DNA of 64,000 nucleotides, from contig CAWKLX010000002.1 in the NCBI GenBank assembly GCA_963850605.1, forward strand, positions 372,001 through 436,000, given 5' to 3'. Each line of letters begins with the position of its first letter. Positions within the stretch are counted from its first letter, which is position 1. The DNA is from BOG-908 sp963850605. Its GTDB lineage: Bacteria; Pseudomonadota; Alphaproteobacteria; Acetobacterales; Acetobacteraceae. The position numbers and the translations under genes are program-made. Under the pieces are notes generated by a model. It ran no database searches. It was not told the origin of the DNA and saw only the letters and a list, made by a program, of their open reading frames with translations. Of this stretch, positions 54,500 to 63,694 are shown one piece after another.

Positions 54500-54509
54500 T
54501 GGTGTCAGG

Positions 54510-54989
54510 TCAGGTTAGCCGGACGGCTGCGGCCGTTGCACATCCGCTGCCCGTCGGCGTGCCGCTCGGGTCGTAGAACTGAATTGTCGCGGTACTCGAG
54601 AAACTGTCGCCGGACAGTGTAATGTCCTGGTGTATCTGTTGCGATCCGGCCCCGATCGGGTGCGCGCCGGTTCCGGCGAACAAGATCAGCGCCGTCACGT
54701 CGAGATGGTATTTCGCGCCGCCCGTGTGCGTCCAGACACCGAAGCCCGGGCTGCGCTGGCCCGGCTGAAGCGCCGGATTATTGGTCGTTTCGGATTCGAT
54801 GCCGTCTCCGGCAAAGGCAAGGAGTGAGGTGAAGGACGGCGCAAGCGGGGCGCCGGACGCGCAATCGACCAGGGTAACGGCCACGTTCCACGCGCCGCCA
54901 AGCCCATGCGGTGCTGCGGCCGCAGGCGATGAAGCGGTCGATACCAGGCCGATGGTCGCCAATGTCATCATCAGAAGAACTCGTGTCAT
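54510..54989 (-). CDS. Small secreted protein, 159 aa
   Basis: An exported protein of unknown function. The signal peptide (LLMMTLATIGLVSTASSPAAA) is followed by a beta-rich mature part starting GLGGAWNVAVTLVDCASG, with TSLLAFAGDG, GVWTHTGGAKYHLDV and a C-terminal FSSTATIQFYDPSGTP. A beta-barrel or lipocalin-like fold is possible. ATG 54989 is chosen because GGAGAG lies upstream. It is the last gene of the minus-strand run that includes the regulator at 55104. Confidence 0.8.
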   Translation of the reverse strand: MTRVLLMMTLATIGLVSTASSPAAAAPHGLGGAWNVAVTLVDCASGAPLAPSFTSLLAFAGDGIESETTNNPALQPGQRSPGFGVWTHTGGAKYHLDVTALILFAGTGAHPIGAGSQQIHQDITLSGDSFSSTATIQFYDPSGTPTGSGCATAAAVRLT

Positions 54990-55103
54990 TGCAATCTCTC
55001 CGTGCGAGCGGCCGCCCGATGCGGCCCGGCTCTGCAGCGGTTTGTGCGGCGGCGTGACACGACGCTCCATGGAGGCGGACTGAAGACCGGCTGAAGACCT
55101 TCG

Positions 55104-56825
55104 TCAGTCCGGTCGGTGCGTCGCGGCGAAAAAGCCGCAGCGCGTCAGGACCGCACCGAAACGCGGGTCGGCGCGAAAATCCCGCCATTTCGGGTCCAGC
55201 GGCAGGAAGGCCAGGTTGACGTCGCGCGCATCCACCGCCTGATTCAGGGCGAGAAACGCCTGATCCGCTTCGTTCAAACCGGCATGGATGAGGGCGCGGC
55301 CGTAAGGCGGCACGAAGCGGCTGCACGCCGCTTGGTCCAGCATGCCCAACTCTGCCCTTGCCTCCTCCGTCCTGCCCATGCGTGCGAGCACGTAGCCGCG
55401 CAGCGCGGCAGGCTTGCTGCTGTCGCCGCAGGTGATCGAAGCCGCCGCCAGTGCGGCCAGGGCCTGCTCCGGGTCGCCGAGCTGTTCGGCCGCCTGGGCC
55501 AATTGCCAGTGGCCGATCCAGAACCGGCCATCCAGACCGATCGCCGCGCGGGCAAAGTCGGCAGCAGCCTCGAACCGCCCCGCCTGGAACGCCACCATCG
55601 ACGAGAGCGCATGGTGCATCGGGAACAGCGGATCCAGCTCCACGCTCCGGCGCATCGCCGCCTCGGCCGGTGCGTGCAGGCCCAGATGCGAGGCGGCGAT
55701 CCCGATCATGCGGTAGGCGAAAGCGTAGTTGGGATCGAGCGTGGCCGCCCGACGAAAATCGGCCAAGGCAGCCGGCCAGTCCCAATCGAGCCAGAATCGC
55801 ACGAAACCCATCGACGCTACGGCCTCGGCCAGTTCCGGCCCGGCGGCCACCGCCCGCTCGGCGGCCATGCGCGCCTGCCGCCAGATCGAGGCGGCCGGCA
55901 CGTCGCTGTTGATCGGGCTTGCGCTGTGCGTATCGGCCAGGCCCGACCAGGCTAGGGCATAGCCGGGGTCGAGCGTGGTGGCACGCTCGAAATAGCCGAC
56001 GGCCTCCTGTGTGGCGCGCGACTGATTGGCGTTCCAGCAGTGCCGGCCGCGCAAATACAAATCGTAGGCGGCCTCGCTGCCGGTATGGCGTGGCGACCGG
56101 TGCCGGGGGGCGAGTTGGAAATGCTGCCTGACCTGCCCTGCCACCGCCTGGCTCACCTCCTGCTGGAAGGCGAGCAGGCGGCCTGCCTGACCGTCGAAGG
56201 CGGCCGACCAGATCTGCTGCTGGCCGGCGGCTTCGATCAGCCGTGTTGTCACCCGCAACCACGTGCCTTCCGCCCGCACCGCGCTTTCCAGCAGATGCGT
56301 GGCGCCAAGACGCCGCCCGACCTCCTCAGGGGCCGGCATGTCGCGGCCCAGCGCCACGACCGAGCGGCGGCCGATCACCCGCAGCCGGTCCGGCGCCACC
56401 TGGCCCAGCGCTGCCATTGTCTCTTCGGCGAACCCGTCCGCCACGTAATCGAGTGCGGGCGATCCGGTCAGGTTGTCGAACGGCAGCACCGCGATGGTTG
56501 CGGGGACGTCCGGCGTCCGCAGCTCGGCGATGAACCGGTAGCCGCGGCCCTGCACCGTTTCCACGTGGCGCGGGCTGGACGGGCTGTCGTCAAGCGCGCG
56601 GCGGATTTTGCCGATGGCCGTGTTGATGCCCATGTCGGCATCGATGCCGGCCGCCCCGCCCCAGATGCGCTGCGCCAGCTCATGCCGCATTACCAGCTCG
56701 CCCGGCCGAGCCGCCAGCAGGCACAGCAGTTCGGTCGGCCGCCGCTCCAGCGCCACGGGCCGCCCGTCGCGCGTCAGTTCGCAGCCGTCTAGGTCGAGCT
56801 GGAAGGGACCGAACACGACGCGCAT
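55104..56825 (-). CDS. Winged-helix/TPR transcriptional regulator
   Basis: A 573-residue one-component regulator. Residues 1-100 are an OmpR/PhoB-type winged helix (ELTRDGRPVALERRPTELL, WGGAAG, INTAIGKIRRALDD, ETVQGRGYRF). Residues 110-210 match the TolB-like beta region found in CadC/adenylate-cyclase-like regulators (AVLPFDNLTGSPALDYVADG). Residues 240-560 are TPR-type helical repeats (YDLYLRGRHCWN, ATTLDPGYALAWSGLAD, AATLDPNYAFAYRMIGIAA). No membrane helix is seen, so sensing is probably cytoplasmic. Target genes are unknown; the adjacent lipoprotein and secreted protein are candidates. Confidence 0.88.
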   Translation of the reverse strand: MRVVFGPFQLDLDGCELTRDGRPVALERRPTELLCLLAARPGELVMRHELAQRIWGGAAGIDADMGINTAIGKIRRALDDSPSSPRHVETVQGRGYRFIAELRTPDVPATIAVLPFDNLTGSPALDYVADGFAEETMAALGQVAPDRLRVIGRRSVVALGRDMPAPEEVGRRLGATHLLESAVRAEGTWLRVTTRLIEAAGQQQIWSAAFDGQAGRLLAFQQEVSQAVAGQVRQHFQLAPRHRSPRHTGSEAAYDLYLRGRHCWNANQSRATQEAVGYFERATTLDPGYALAWSGLADTHSASPINSDVPAASIWRQARMAAERAVAAGPELAEAVASMGFVRFWLDWDWPAALADFRRAATLDPNYAFAYRMIGIAASHLGLHAPAEAAMRRSVELDPLFPMHHALSSMVAFQAGRFEAAADFARAAIGLDGRFWIGHWQLAQAAEQLGDPEQALAALAAASITCGDSSKPAALRGYVLARMGRTEEARAELGMLDQAACSRFVPPYGRALIHAGLNEADQAFLALNQAVDARDVNLAFLPLDPKWRDFRADPRFGAVLTRCGFFAATHRPD

Positions 56826-56870
56826 GGCAGCGAGACTAGCCCGGGAAGGCTTGCACGTTACCGTCCGGGG

Positions 56871-57515
56871 TCACGGTTTCGGCGCGCGCGCCAGCACATT
56901 CAGAAAGCGCGCTGCCTTGCCGGCAGCGTCGCGCGCCTCGTCGGTGCCGGCCGTGACGAACTGGGTGGTGGGGCTGACGCGCTTCAGCTCGTTGAGGGGG
57001 ACGCCCACCTCATCGTCGGCCAGCGACTGGGCGGTCAATTGAAAGAATTGCCAGCCATGACCTTCGGGTTGGGCGAGCAGCGTGACGCTGTCGGATTTTT
57101 CGTCATTCTTGTGGGTGACAAGCGCCACTTCCATCGCCGGTTCGGGAGCGCGCGCGCCGTCCGGCATCAGCCCCACCTGCCTGGCCAACTGCTCGACTGC
57201 CTCGATGCGCTGCACGCGGTAATTTTCGACGGCGCCGACCGCCTTGTCGAAGGCGGCGCGCTGGGCGCGGCTGGCCGGCGTCGGGGCATAAAGGTCCTGG
57301 CTGGCGTGCAGGACGTAATGTACGTCGATGCGCCAGGCGCCTTCGCGTCCGCCCTCGGCCGGACGCATGCTGGTGACGCCGACCTGGCCGACATGGACGT
57401 AGGCGGGCTGGCTTTGCGCCAGGTAGGCGGCGATGTCCGCATCGCTCGGTTTAGGGCCGGATTTGCTGCAGGCCGTGGCCATCAGCAGCAGCGTAAACGT
57501 CGAAATAACCCGCAT
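56871..57515 (-). CDS. Unknown lipoprotein, 214 aa
   Basis: A predicted lipoprotein: FTLLLMATAC gives a lipobox ending at Cys16. The mature part is charged and soluble, with the start SDADIAAYLAQSQPAYVHVG and a long central helix near AAFDKAVGAVENYRVQRIEA. It ends in a helix of the FLNVLARAPKP type. I know no family. The ATG at 57515 is preferred over the longer frame from 57581 because it places the signal correctly. It sits 45 bases upstream of the regulator and downstream of the glycosyltransferase. Confidence 0.75.
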   Translation of the reverse strand: MRVISTFTLLLMATACSKSGPKPSDADIAAYLAQSQPAYVHVGQVGVTSMRPAEGGREGAWRIDVHYVLHASQDLYAPTPASRAQRAAFDKAVGAVENYRVQRIEAVEQLARQVGLMPDGARAPEPAMEVALVTHKNDEKSDSVTLLAQPEGHGWQFFQLTAQSLADDEVGVPLNELKRVSPTTQFVTAGTDEARDAAGKAARFLNVLARAPKP

Positions 57516-57573
57516 CACTCGTCTGCAGCCTCGATCCAATGGTGTTCGCCGGCCGTCACCCGGAGGAACGGCG

Positions 57574-59070
57574 CTATGCACGACGGGCAGTAGCCCCGGT
57601 CAAGGGGGCGCGTGGCGTAGCGGCGATCTCGCGATAGAATGCCTGCTTGCGGTCCTCCTGCTCCGGCGTGCGGAAGCGTCGGACCAGGTGGTGGATATGC
57701 GGCCCCCCGCGTGGACCGCCGACCGCCGAGGCGTCCAGCGGCGGCAGGCCGGCCTGCACCCCGCGCAAAGTCTCGTGCACCGCCCCGCCATAGGCGATGC
57801 TGCCGTCGCGCGCGTTCCGGAACAGTCGGGTCTGGCGATCGGGATAGATCAGCATGGTGCCTTGCAGATCGGCGCCGGGAAAATTGTAGCGCGGCAGTGC
57901 GTAGGCGTCGTGCGTGCCGGACGCGATCAGCTCCAGTATCGGGCCGGCATCTTCGGGCGCCAGTGCCTCGTCGGCGTCCAGCATCAGCACCCAGTCCACA
58001 CTGTCCGGCACCGATGCCAGCGCGGCGTTGCGCATGGCCGAGAAGTCGTCGCGGAACAGAGCGTGGTCGCGCTGGCCGAGCGCGAACGGCACGCCGCACG
58101 CGGACAGGAAGTTTTCGGCCAGCGCATAGGTGCCGTCGGTCGATCCCGTGTCGAGCACGGCGAAGAAGCTGGCCACGGGCAGGGCGCTTCGCAGCATGTG
58201 CTCGATGCATACCGCCTCGTTGCGCACGATCGCGGCCACCGCCAGGCTCGGGTACGCCGCGCGGTCCGGCGGCGCAGGCAGGACCGCTGGTGGATCGTAC
58301 GTGACCGGCAGCAACCAGCCCCCGAAATGGTGCAGGTGCAGGCCGCGCCAGTGCTGCACCGGCTCGCCGGCATGCGCGGCCGCCAATGACCGGCTGACCG
58401 ACACCGCGTCGAATGCTTCATCGGCCCGTCCCACCACGACAAGGCAGTGCGGGGCCAGTGTCCGGCGAAGCGCATCCACCCAGGCGGGCGTAGCGGGCGG
58501 CCCCAGCAGATACAGAGCGTCAATGGGACGTTCGAACTTCTCCAAGAATTCGGCGATCGCGTCCAGGTCGCCGTCCATGCGGAACACGGACGTGCGATCG
58601 TCCAACGCGCCGGCAAGCGGAACAGCGGGCGGGAAACCCGGGGCGATCTGCAGCACTGCGGCGTGCGGACTGCCGAGCGGCAGCAGATCGTCCAGCGCCA
58701 GTTCGGACGGCTGGCCCACCGCCATCGCAAAACTCGGGAGCCGGCGGGACGCGTCCCATGCTGAGAAGAACGTCTTGAAGCCGGCGCGCATAGCGGTGTC
58801 GAGATTTGGCGGTGTTGGCTGCTGCGGCATCGCGAGGGCGGCTCGGCCCAGCAGGGCGAGTGCCAGGCTGCCCGAGGCGGGGTCACGTCCGGGCGGCGCC
58901 CGCCCGGTGACGCTGGTGAAATATGCCTCGAACTCGTCGGAGTTGAAAATGGCGCGACGCCCGCGTTCCACACCCGGGTAATATCGCCTGAACAGCGCGA
59001 TGGTGCCGGCATCTTCAGGATCGCGGCCCAGGAGCGCGCGATACAGCTCGATCACCTCCTGGTCGGTCAC
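57574..59070 (-). CDS. Glycosyltransferase family 2 with DUF4214-like start
   Basis: A 498-residue protein. Residues 1-60 resemble a DUF4214-type module (EVIELYRALLGRDPEDAGT, RRAIFNSDEFEAYF). Residues 90-260 are an unassigned region that may hold a nucleotide- or substrate-binding fold (LYLLGPPATPAW). Residues 270-430 form a GT2 domain: VAAIVRNEAVCIEHML, DTGSTDGTYALAE (nucleotide-sugar site) and VLMLDADEALAP (DxD-type metal site). It would add sugars to a surface glycan. It lies 14 bases after bioD on the same strand but shares no obvious pathway with it. Confidence 0.85.
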   Translation of the reverse strand: MTDQEVIELYRALLGRDPEDAGTIALFRRYYPGVERGRRAIFNSDEFEAYFTSVTGRAPPGRDPASGSLALALLGRAALAMPQQPTPPNLDTAMRAGFKTFFSAWDASRRLPSFAMAVGQPSELALDDLLPLGSPHAAVLQIAPGFPPAVPLAGALDDRTSVFRMDGDLDAIAEFLEKFERPIDALYLLGPPATPAWVDALRRTLAPHCLVVVGRADEAFDAVSVSRSLAAAHAGEPVQHWRGLHLHHFGGWLLPVTYDPPAVLPAPPDRAAYPSLAVAAIVRNEAVCIEHMLRSALPVASFFAVLDTGSTDGTYALAENFLSACGVPFALGQRDHALFRDDFSAMRNAALASVPDSVDWVLMLDADEALAPEDAGPILELIASGTHDAYALPRYNFPGADLQGTMLIYPDRQTRLFRNARDGSIAYGGAVHETLRGVQAGLPPLDASAVGGPRGGPHIHHLVRRFRTPEQEDRKQAFYREIAATPRAPLTGATARRA

Positions 59071-59084
59071 AGGGCGCGCCTCCG

Positions 59085-59756
59085 CTACCGGCGGAGCGTA
59101 GGATCGGGCGGGGTTGCTGGCAAAATGCAGGCGGCCTGGGCCAGGGTGTGCGGCGTGAGAGGGGCTAGCCTGGGCAGCGTGCCCAGGATAGCGACTTGGC
59201 CGAGCCGCGCGATGGCCGCCGCGTTGTCCTCCGGCGCGGGACCGACCAGCACCACTCCCCAGACCGGGATGTTGCGGGCCCGCAGAGCTTCGAGCGAGAG
59301 CAGCGTGTGGTTGATGGTGCCCAGCGTGCTGCGGGCAACCAGCAGCACCGGCAAGCCGAGGCGCCGCATGAGGTCGGCCATCGACGCGCCGCCGCCGAGC
59401 GGCACCAGCACGCCGCCCGCACCCTCGACCACCAACGGTCCATTGCCAGCCGGTAGGCTGAAATCATTGAGTGCGACAAGAATGCCTTCGCGCGCCCCAG
59501 CCGCCTCCGGCGATAGCGGGGCCGCAAAATTGTGCCGCGGTCGATGGAGGCGGCTCGGGGCCGCACCCGACAGGCGCGCCGCCGTGTCCGTATCGGGTTC
59601 GTCCTGCGCAACACCCGTCTGAACCGGCTTCCAGTAGCGGGCGTCCCAGCGTTGCACGAGCGCGGCCGAGACGACCGTCTTGCCGATCCCGGTATCGGTG
59701 CCGGTTACGAATACGCCGCTTGGACGGGTCACGCTGCCCTGGCGCGAGCCGGCCAC
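59085..59756 (-). CDS. bioD: Dethiobiotin synthetase
   Basis: BioD closes the ureido ring of dethiobiotin from DAPA, CO2 and ATP. The 223-residue product has the P-loop FVTGTDTGIGKTVVSAAL, then YWKPVQTGV, a Thr/Asp-rich DTDTAARLSGA, and VVEGAGGVLVPL, the second conserved loop. These match BioD in order. It overlaps the bioF 3-prime end by 28 bases, so the two biotin genes form a tight pair. No bioA or bioB is in the window. Confidence 0.93.
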   Translation of the reverse strand: MAGSRQGSVTRPSGVFVTGTDTGIGKTVVSAALVQRWDARYWKPVQTGVAQDEPDTDTAARLSGAAPSRLHRPRHNFAAPLSPEAAGAREGILVALNDFSLPAGNGPLVVEGAGGVLVPLGGGASMADLMRRLGLPVLLVARSTLGTINHTLLSLEALRARNIPVWGVVLVGPAPEDNAAAIARLGQVAILGTLPRLAPLTPHTLAQAACILPATPPDPTLRR

Positions 59757-60883
59757 GCCGCCTGGAGCGCGTCGATCAGCCGGTCGATATCGGCGTCCGT
59801 ATGGGCCGCCGACAGGGCCAGCCGCAGCCGGCTGGTGCCGGGTGGCACGGTAGGCGGCCGAATGGCCACCGCCAGGATACCGCGCGCGCGCAGCCGGGCG
59901 GACAGGTCGAGTGCCGCCAGCTCCGATCCGACGATGGCCGGCACGATCTGCGTCGTTGAAGGGCCGTGATCAATGCCCAGCGTGCATAGGGCGGCGCGCA
60001 CCCGGCCGGCATGCGCGTGCAGACGGGCACGCTCCGCCTCCATCCCCGGCGCCAGCTCCAGCGCCGCATCCACCGCGCCCAGCACCGGCGGGGGCAGGGC
60101 GGTGGTGTGGATGAAGCCGGAGGCGCGGTTCACCAGCCAGTCGCAGAGTGCCCGGCTACCCGCCACATAGGCGCCGAAGCCGCCCAGTGCCTTGCTAAAG
60201 GTTCCCATGGCGAGGTCCACGCCGCCCGGGACCGAGCTGGAAAGCCCCATGCCGCGCAGCCCCAGCACGCCGGTCGCATGCGCCTCGTCCAGATACAGAA
60301 ACGCATCGTGCCGGTCGGCTAGTGCACGGAGTGCGAAAACGTCGGCCTGGTCGCCGTCCATCGAAAACACGCTTTCGGTGACGATGAACCGGCGCCCTGG
60401 ACGTTTTGCATGTTCTTCCAGCAAATCGGCCAGATGCGCCATGTCGTTGTGCCGGAACTTGATCCGCGTCACTCCGGCCGCGTGGCAGCCATGGTTCAGG
60501 CTGGCATGGTTCAGCGCATCGCAGAACGCATACGAAGGCGGCCCCGGCAGGCGTAGTAGAGAGGCCAGTACGGAAGCATTGGCCTGCCAGCCCGACGCGA
60601 ACAGCAGTGCCGCCTCCGTCCCCTTCAGCGCCGCAATTTTTTGTTCGACGCGTGTGTGCAGCTCCAGCGTGCCGGCCACCAAACGGGAGGCGCCCGCGCC
60701 GGTGCCGTGCGAAAAACCCCAGTCCGCAGCGCGATGCTTGAGGAGCGGATGGGTGGAGAGACCGAGGTAGTCGTTGCTGGACACGTTCAGCAGGCCGGCA
60801 GGCACGGACCGGGCCGTGCGTAATAGCCCCCGGCTGGACAGCTCGCCGAGCGCGTCGGCGAAAACGGCGTCGAAGCGTGACAT
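59729..60883 (-). CDS. bioF: 8-amino-7-oxononanoate synthase
   Basis: BioF condenses pimeloyl-ACP or -CoA with L-alanine, a PLP-dependent step of biotin synthesis. The 384-residue product shows NVSSNDYLGLSTHP, GTGAGASRLVAGTLELHT, then DALNHASLNHGC, YLDEAHATGVLG and TFSKALGGFG, where the Lys binds PLP. ATG 60883 has GGGGGCG upstream and gives the usual start; the frame extends to 60913. It lies 48 bases after the Gly-rich gene stop and overlaps bioD. Confidence 0.94.
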   Translation of the reverse strand: MSRFDAVFADALGELSSRGLLRTARSVPAGLLNVSSNDYLGLSTHPLLKHRAADWGFSHGTGAGASRLVAGTLELHTRVEQKIAALKGTEAALLFASGWQANASVLASLLRLPGPPSYAFCDALNHASLNHGCHAAGVTRIKFRHNDMAHLADLLEEHAKRPGRRFIVTESVFSMDGDQADVFALRALADRHDAFLYLDEAHATGVLGLRGMGLSSSVPGGVDLAMGTFSKALGGFGAYVAGSRALCDWLVNRASGFIHTTALPPPVLGAVDAALELAPGMEAERARLHAHAGRVRAALCTLGIDHGPSTTQIVPAIVGSELAALDLSARLRARGILAVAIRPPTVPPGTSRLRLALSAAHTDADIDRLIDALQAAWPARARAA

Positions 60884-60930
60884 GCGCCCCCACTCGATCA
60901 GGGGTGCACACATGTCAAGGCAGCTCGGCG

Positions 60931-63505
60931 TCAGGCCAGCAGATGGTGCAGTCCTGCCTCGATCGCCCCCAACCAGCCCGGCTCGTGGTGCGCCAAGGTG
61001 GCCAGCCCGGCGGCTGGCGGGTCGCCCACGATGAAGCCGCCGTAGAAACCGGAGCCGGAGGACGCGCCGGTGACGCTCAGCGCGAAATCCAGCGTCAGCG
61101 TCCCCGACCCGGCGAGCGCGCCGAGGTCGAACGCCATGTCGCTGAACGCCGCCCTGGCCTGTGCCGCAGTGTCGCCGTTGAAGGAGAGCGCCGCCTGTGG
61201 TGTGCCATTGACGCTCACGGTCAGGCTGACCGAGGTCACACCGTTGCCGGCCACCGTGCCGTGCTCCAGCCCCACGATCAGGTCCCCGCCGGACGGCACC
61301 TTCGTCTGGTCGATGCTGAGCACAAAGCTGCTGGTGCTGGTCTGGGTATCGGCGCCGCCCGTCGCATGGCCACCGCCGATTTCACCCACCGCGTAGAAGA
61401 CGGGTTTCGCGCCGAAAGCCGCCTTGATTGCCGCGTTGGCGCCCAGCACGTCCTTGACCGCGCTTGAGCTCGAGGCGGGTGCCAGGTCCGCATTGGCCAA
61501 CGCCTGCGCCGTGGTGATGAACGCGAACGCGGTATTGCCATACTGCAGGTCGGCGTCAGCGATCGCCGAATTCGAAACGGTGGCACTGCCGCTGGTGCTG
61601 GCCGCCGCGATCGCATTGCCCGGATGTCCGAGCGCCGAGGTGCTGGCTTGGGCAACAGCCGAGCCTGCCGGACCGTGACCTGTGGCCGTGGCCGAGGCGC
61701 TGCCGCCCTTGGCGATGCCGGCGCCGGCTTGCGCCACCGCGTATGGGTTGGCGCTGGCCCCGGTGGCATCGGCGGCGGCGCTGGCGTTAGACCCGGTCGC
61801 CCCCTGTGTGGCGCCGCCAATGGCCTGCACCTGGCTGGCCACCGTTCCCGCGCCGGTGATCGTGCCTGAGGCCGTGGCCGCCCCCGGCGCGCCGCTGCCG
61901 CCCGCGCTGCCAGGGCCGTTGCCGCCGGCGGCCGACACCGTTGCGGTAATGTTGGCGCTCTGCGTCGGGTTGGCGGTCAGGTCGTCGAAGGTCAGGCTGG
62001 ATGTGGCCGACCCGCCATTGCCGCCCGCGCCCGTGTCGCTGGTGCCGCCGGTTCCGCCATCGGCGTTCTGCGCCAGAAAGAGACGGCCGTCATTCGTCAG
62101 GCCGCTGACGGCGTCGGTGATCGTGATCGAAGCGCCGTTGCCACCCTTTGCCCCGCCCTGGCCGGAGCCGCCGTTGCCGCCGGTGGCCACCACCCCTGCC
62201 TGGGCGAACACGTTGCCGGCCGCGCTCGCGTGGGCGGAGGCCGTCGTCCCGGCTCCGCCTGATTGCCCAGCACCTTGCGCCTGGCCGCCGCCGCCGCCGG
62301 TGGAACTGGCGAACGCGATGGCCTGGCCGTTGGCTGCCGTGTCGGTCGCCTGCGCCGTGGCACTCGACCCGCCCCCGGCCACGCCGCTGGCGTTTGCGCC
62401 GTTGATCGTGCCGGCATTGCCGCCCCTTGCCTCCGCATTCGAGTTGACCTGTCCCGCCGGAAAAGCTGCTGGTCAGTGATGATGCCGCGTCCGCAGCGCC
62501 GCCCGCTCCGCTGAGCGCGCCGTAGCCCCCGTACCCCGCATAGGCCGTGGTGAACTGCGTCAGGGTGGCGCTGCTGGAATCGCTTGTGGTCAGCTTGGCC
62601 GTTGCATTGCCGCCGGCGCCCGATCGCGCGGTGTAGCTGTCGCCGCCGGTGCCGCCCTGCGCGAATTCCTGGAGATTGAGTGCCCCGCCCTGCGTGGAGC
62701 CGGTCGCGGCGTTGATCAGCGTGCTGCTTCCGCCGGCCCCGCCGGTGCCCCACGCGCCGTTCTGAAGGCTGCCGCCTCCCTCACCGCCAATCTGCTCGAC
62801 ATAGGCCATGGCCGAGGCGACGCCGACCGCTTGCGCTCTGCTGCCGGACGCGACGCCGCCGGCGCCGCTGGCCTTGCCGCCCCCGCCCGCACCGCCCCCG
62901 CCGCCGAAACTGCGGGCGATGGCCGACGCGGTCTGGCCAGTGGCGGTGGCGGTCGATGTGGCGCTGGCACCTGCGACGCCGTCCGGTCCGCCCGATGTCA
63001 CCTCGCCGAACCCCAAGCCGCCGACATCGCCTGCATGGCCGCCCTGGCTGATGGCCATGGCGGTGGCATTGGCCTGGTGATTGGTTGCCGTGGCCTTGGC
63101 CGAGGCGCGGCCGCCAGCGGCCCCGGCACCGCCGACATCGCCCCCGCCGCCCGCGCCACCATTGCCGCCCTGGCTGCTGGCGGTTGCGTACAGAAAGCCG
63201 GTGAAATCGACCGCGTTCTTGACGGTGGCCGATGCCGACCCGCCGGCCGCCCCGTTGCCGCCGGGCTGCTGGCCGATCTGCGGCTCCAGCGGATTGCCGT
63301 CCTTGTAGATGTTGCCGCCGATCCCGCCACCGCCCCCATTGCCGCCCTGGACCGTCAGCGTGTCGCCCGTCGAATCTGGCTTGGTCAGCGACGCTTTCTC
63401 GGACTGGCCTACGCTGCCGTTGCCGCCCGGAACCCCGTTGCCGTTCGGGTTGCCGCCGTTCGCCCCACCGGCACCCGCAGCCCCAGTAACGCTCAACACC
63501 GTCAT
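60931..63505 (-). CDS. Giant Gly/Ala/Ser-rich repeat protein, frameshifted
   Basis: About 857 residues once a single extra base near 62455 is removed; as read it splits into a front frame ending at 62090 and a rear frame from 62382. The body is imperfect GG-x repeats (GGNGGGGGIGGN, GGAGGGGDVGGAG, TATGQTASAIARS), like PE_PGRS or beta-roll proteins. The C-terminal 250 residues are less repetitive, with VPSGGDLIVGLEHGTV, a beta-sandwich look, and a helical end GWLGAIEAGLHHLL. No signal peptide is visible after ATG 63505, which has GGGGGACC upstream. Export, if any, must be by another route. The function is unknown. Confidence 0.75.
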
Positions 63506-63694
63506 TTGCGCTGGTCCCCCAACCATGTGCGAGACGCATAGTAACGATTTTACCGGCGAAAGTCTTGCACGGTATTGATGTGCTCGAAGCTGCAATAACA
63601 CCTGACAATCGCGTGCTTATGGAACGCAACACTGCCGAGCTCGGTGGGCAGATTGCCGCACGCCGGAAAGCCTGTAGCTTTTTGCCGCGACTGC
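63506..63694. promoter_or_regulatory. Divergent intergenic region
   Basis: 189 bases between the divergently transcribed Gly-rich gene and the SDR gene. Promoters for both probably lie here. No clear motif was recognised by eye. Confidence 0.35.
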
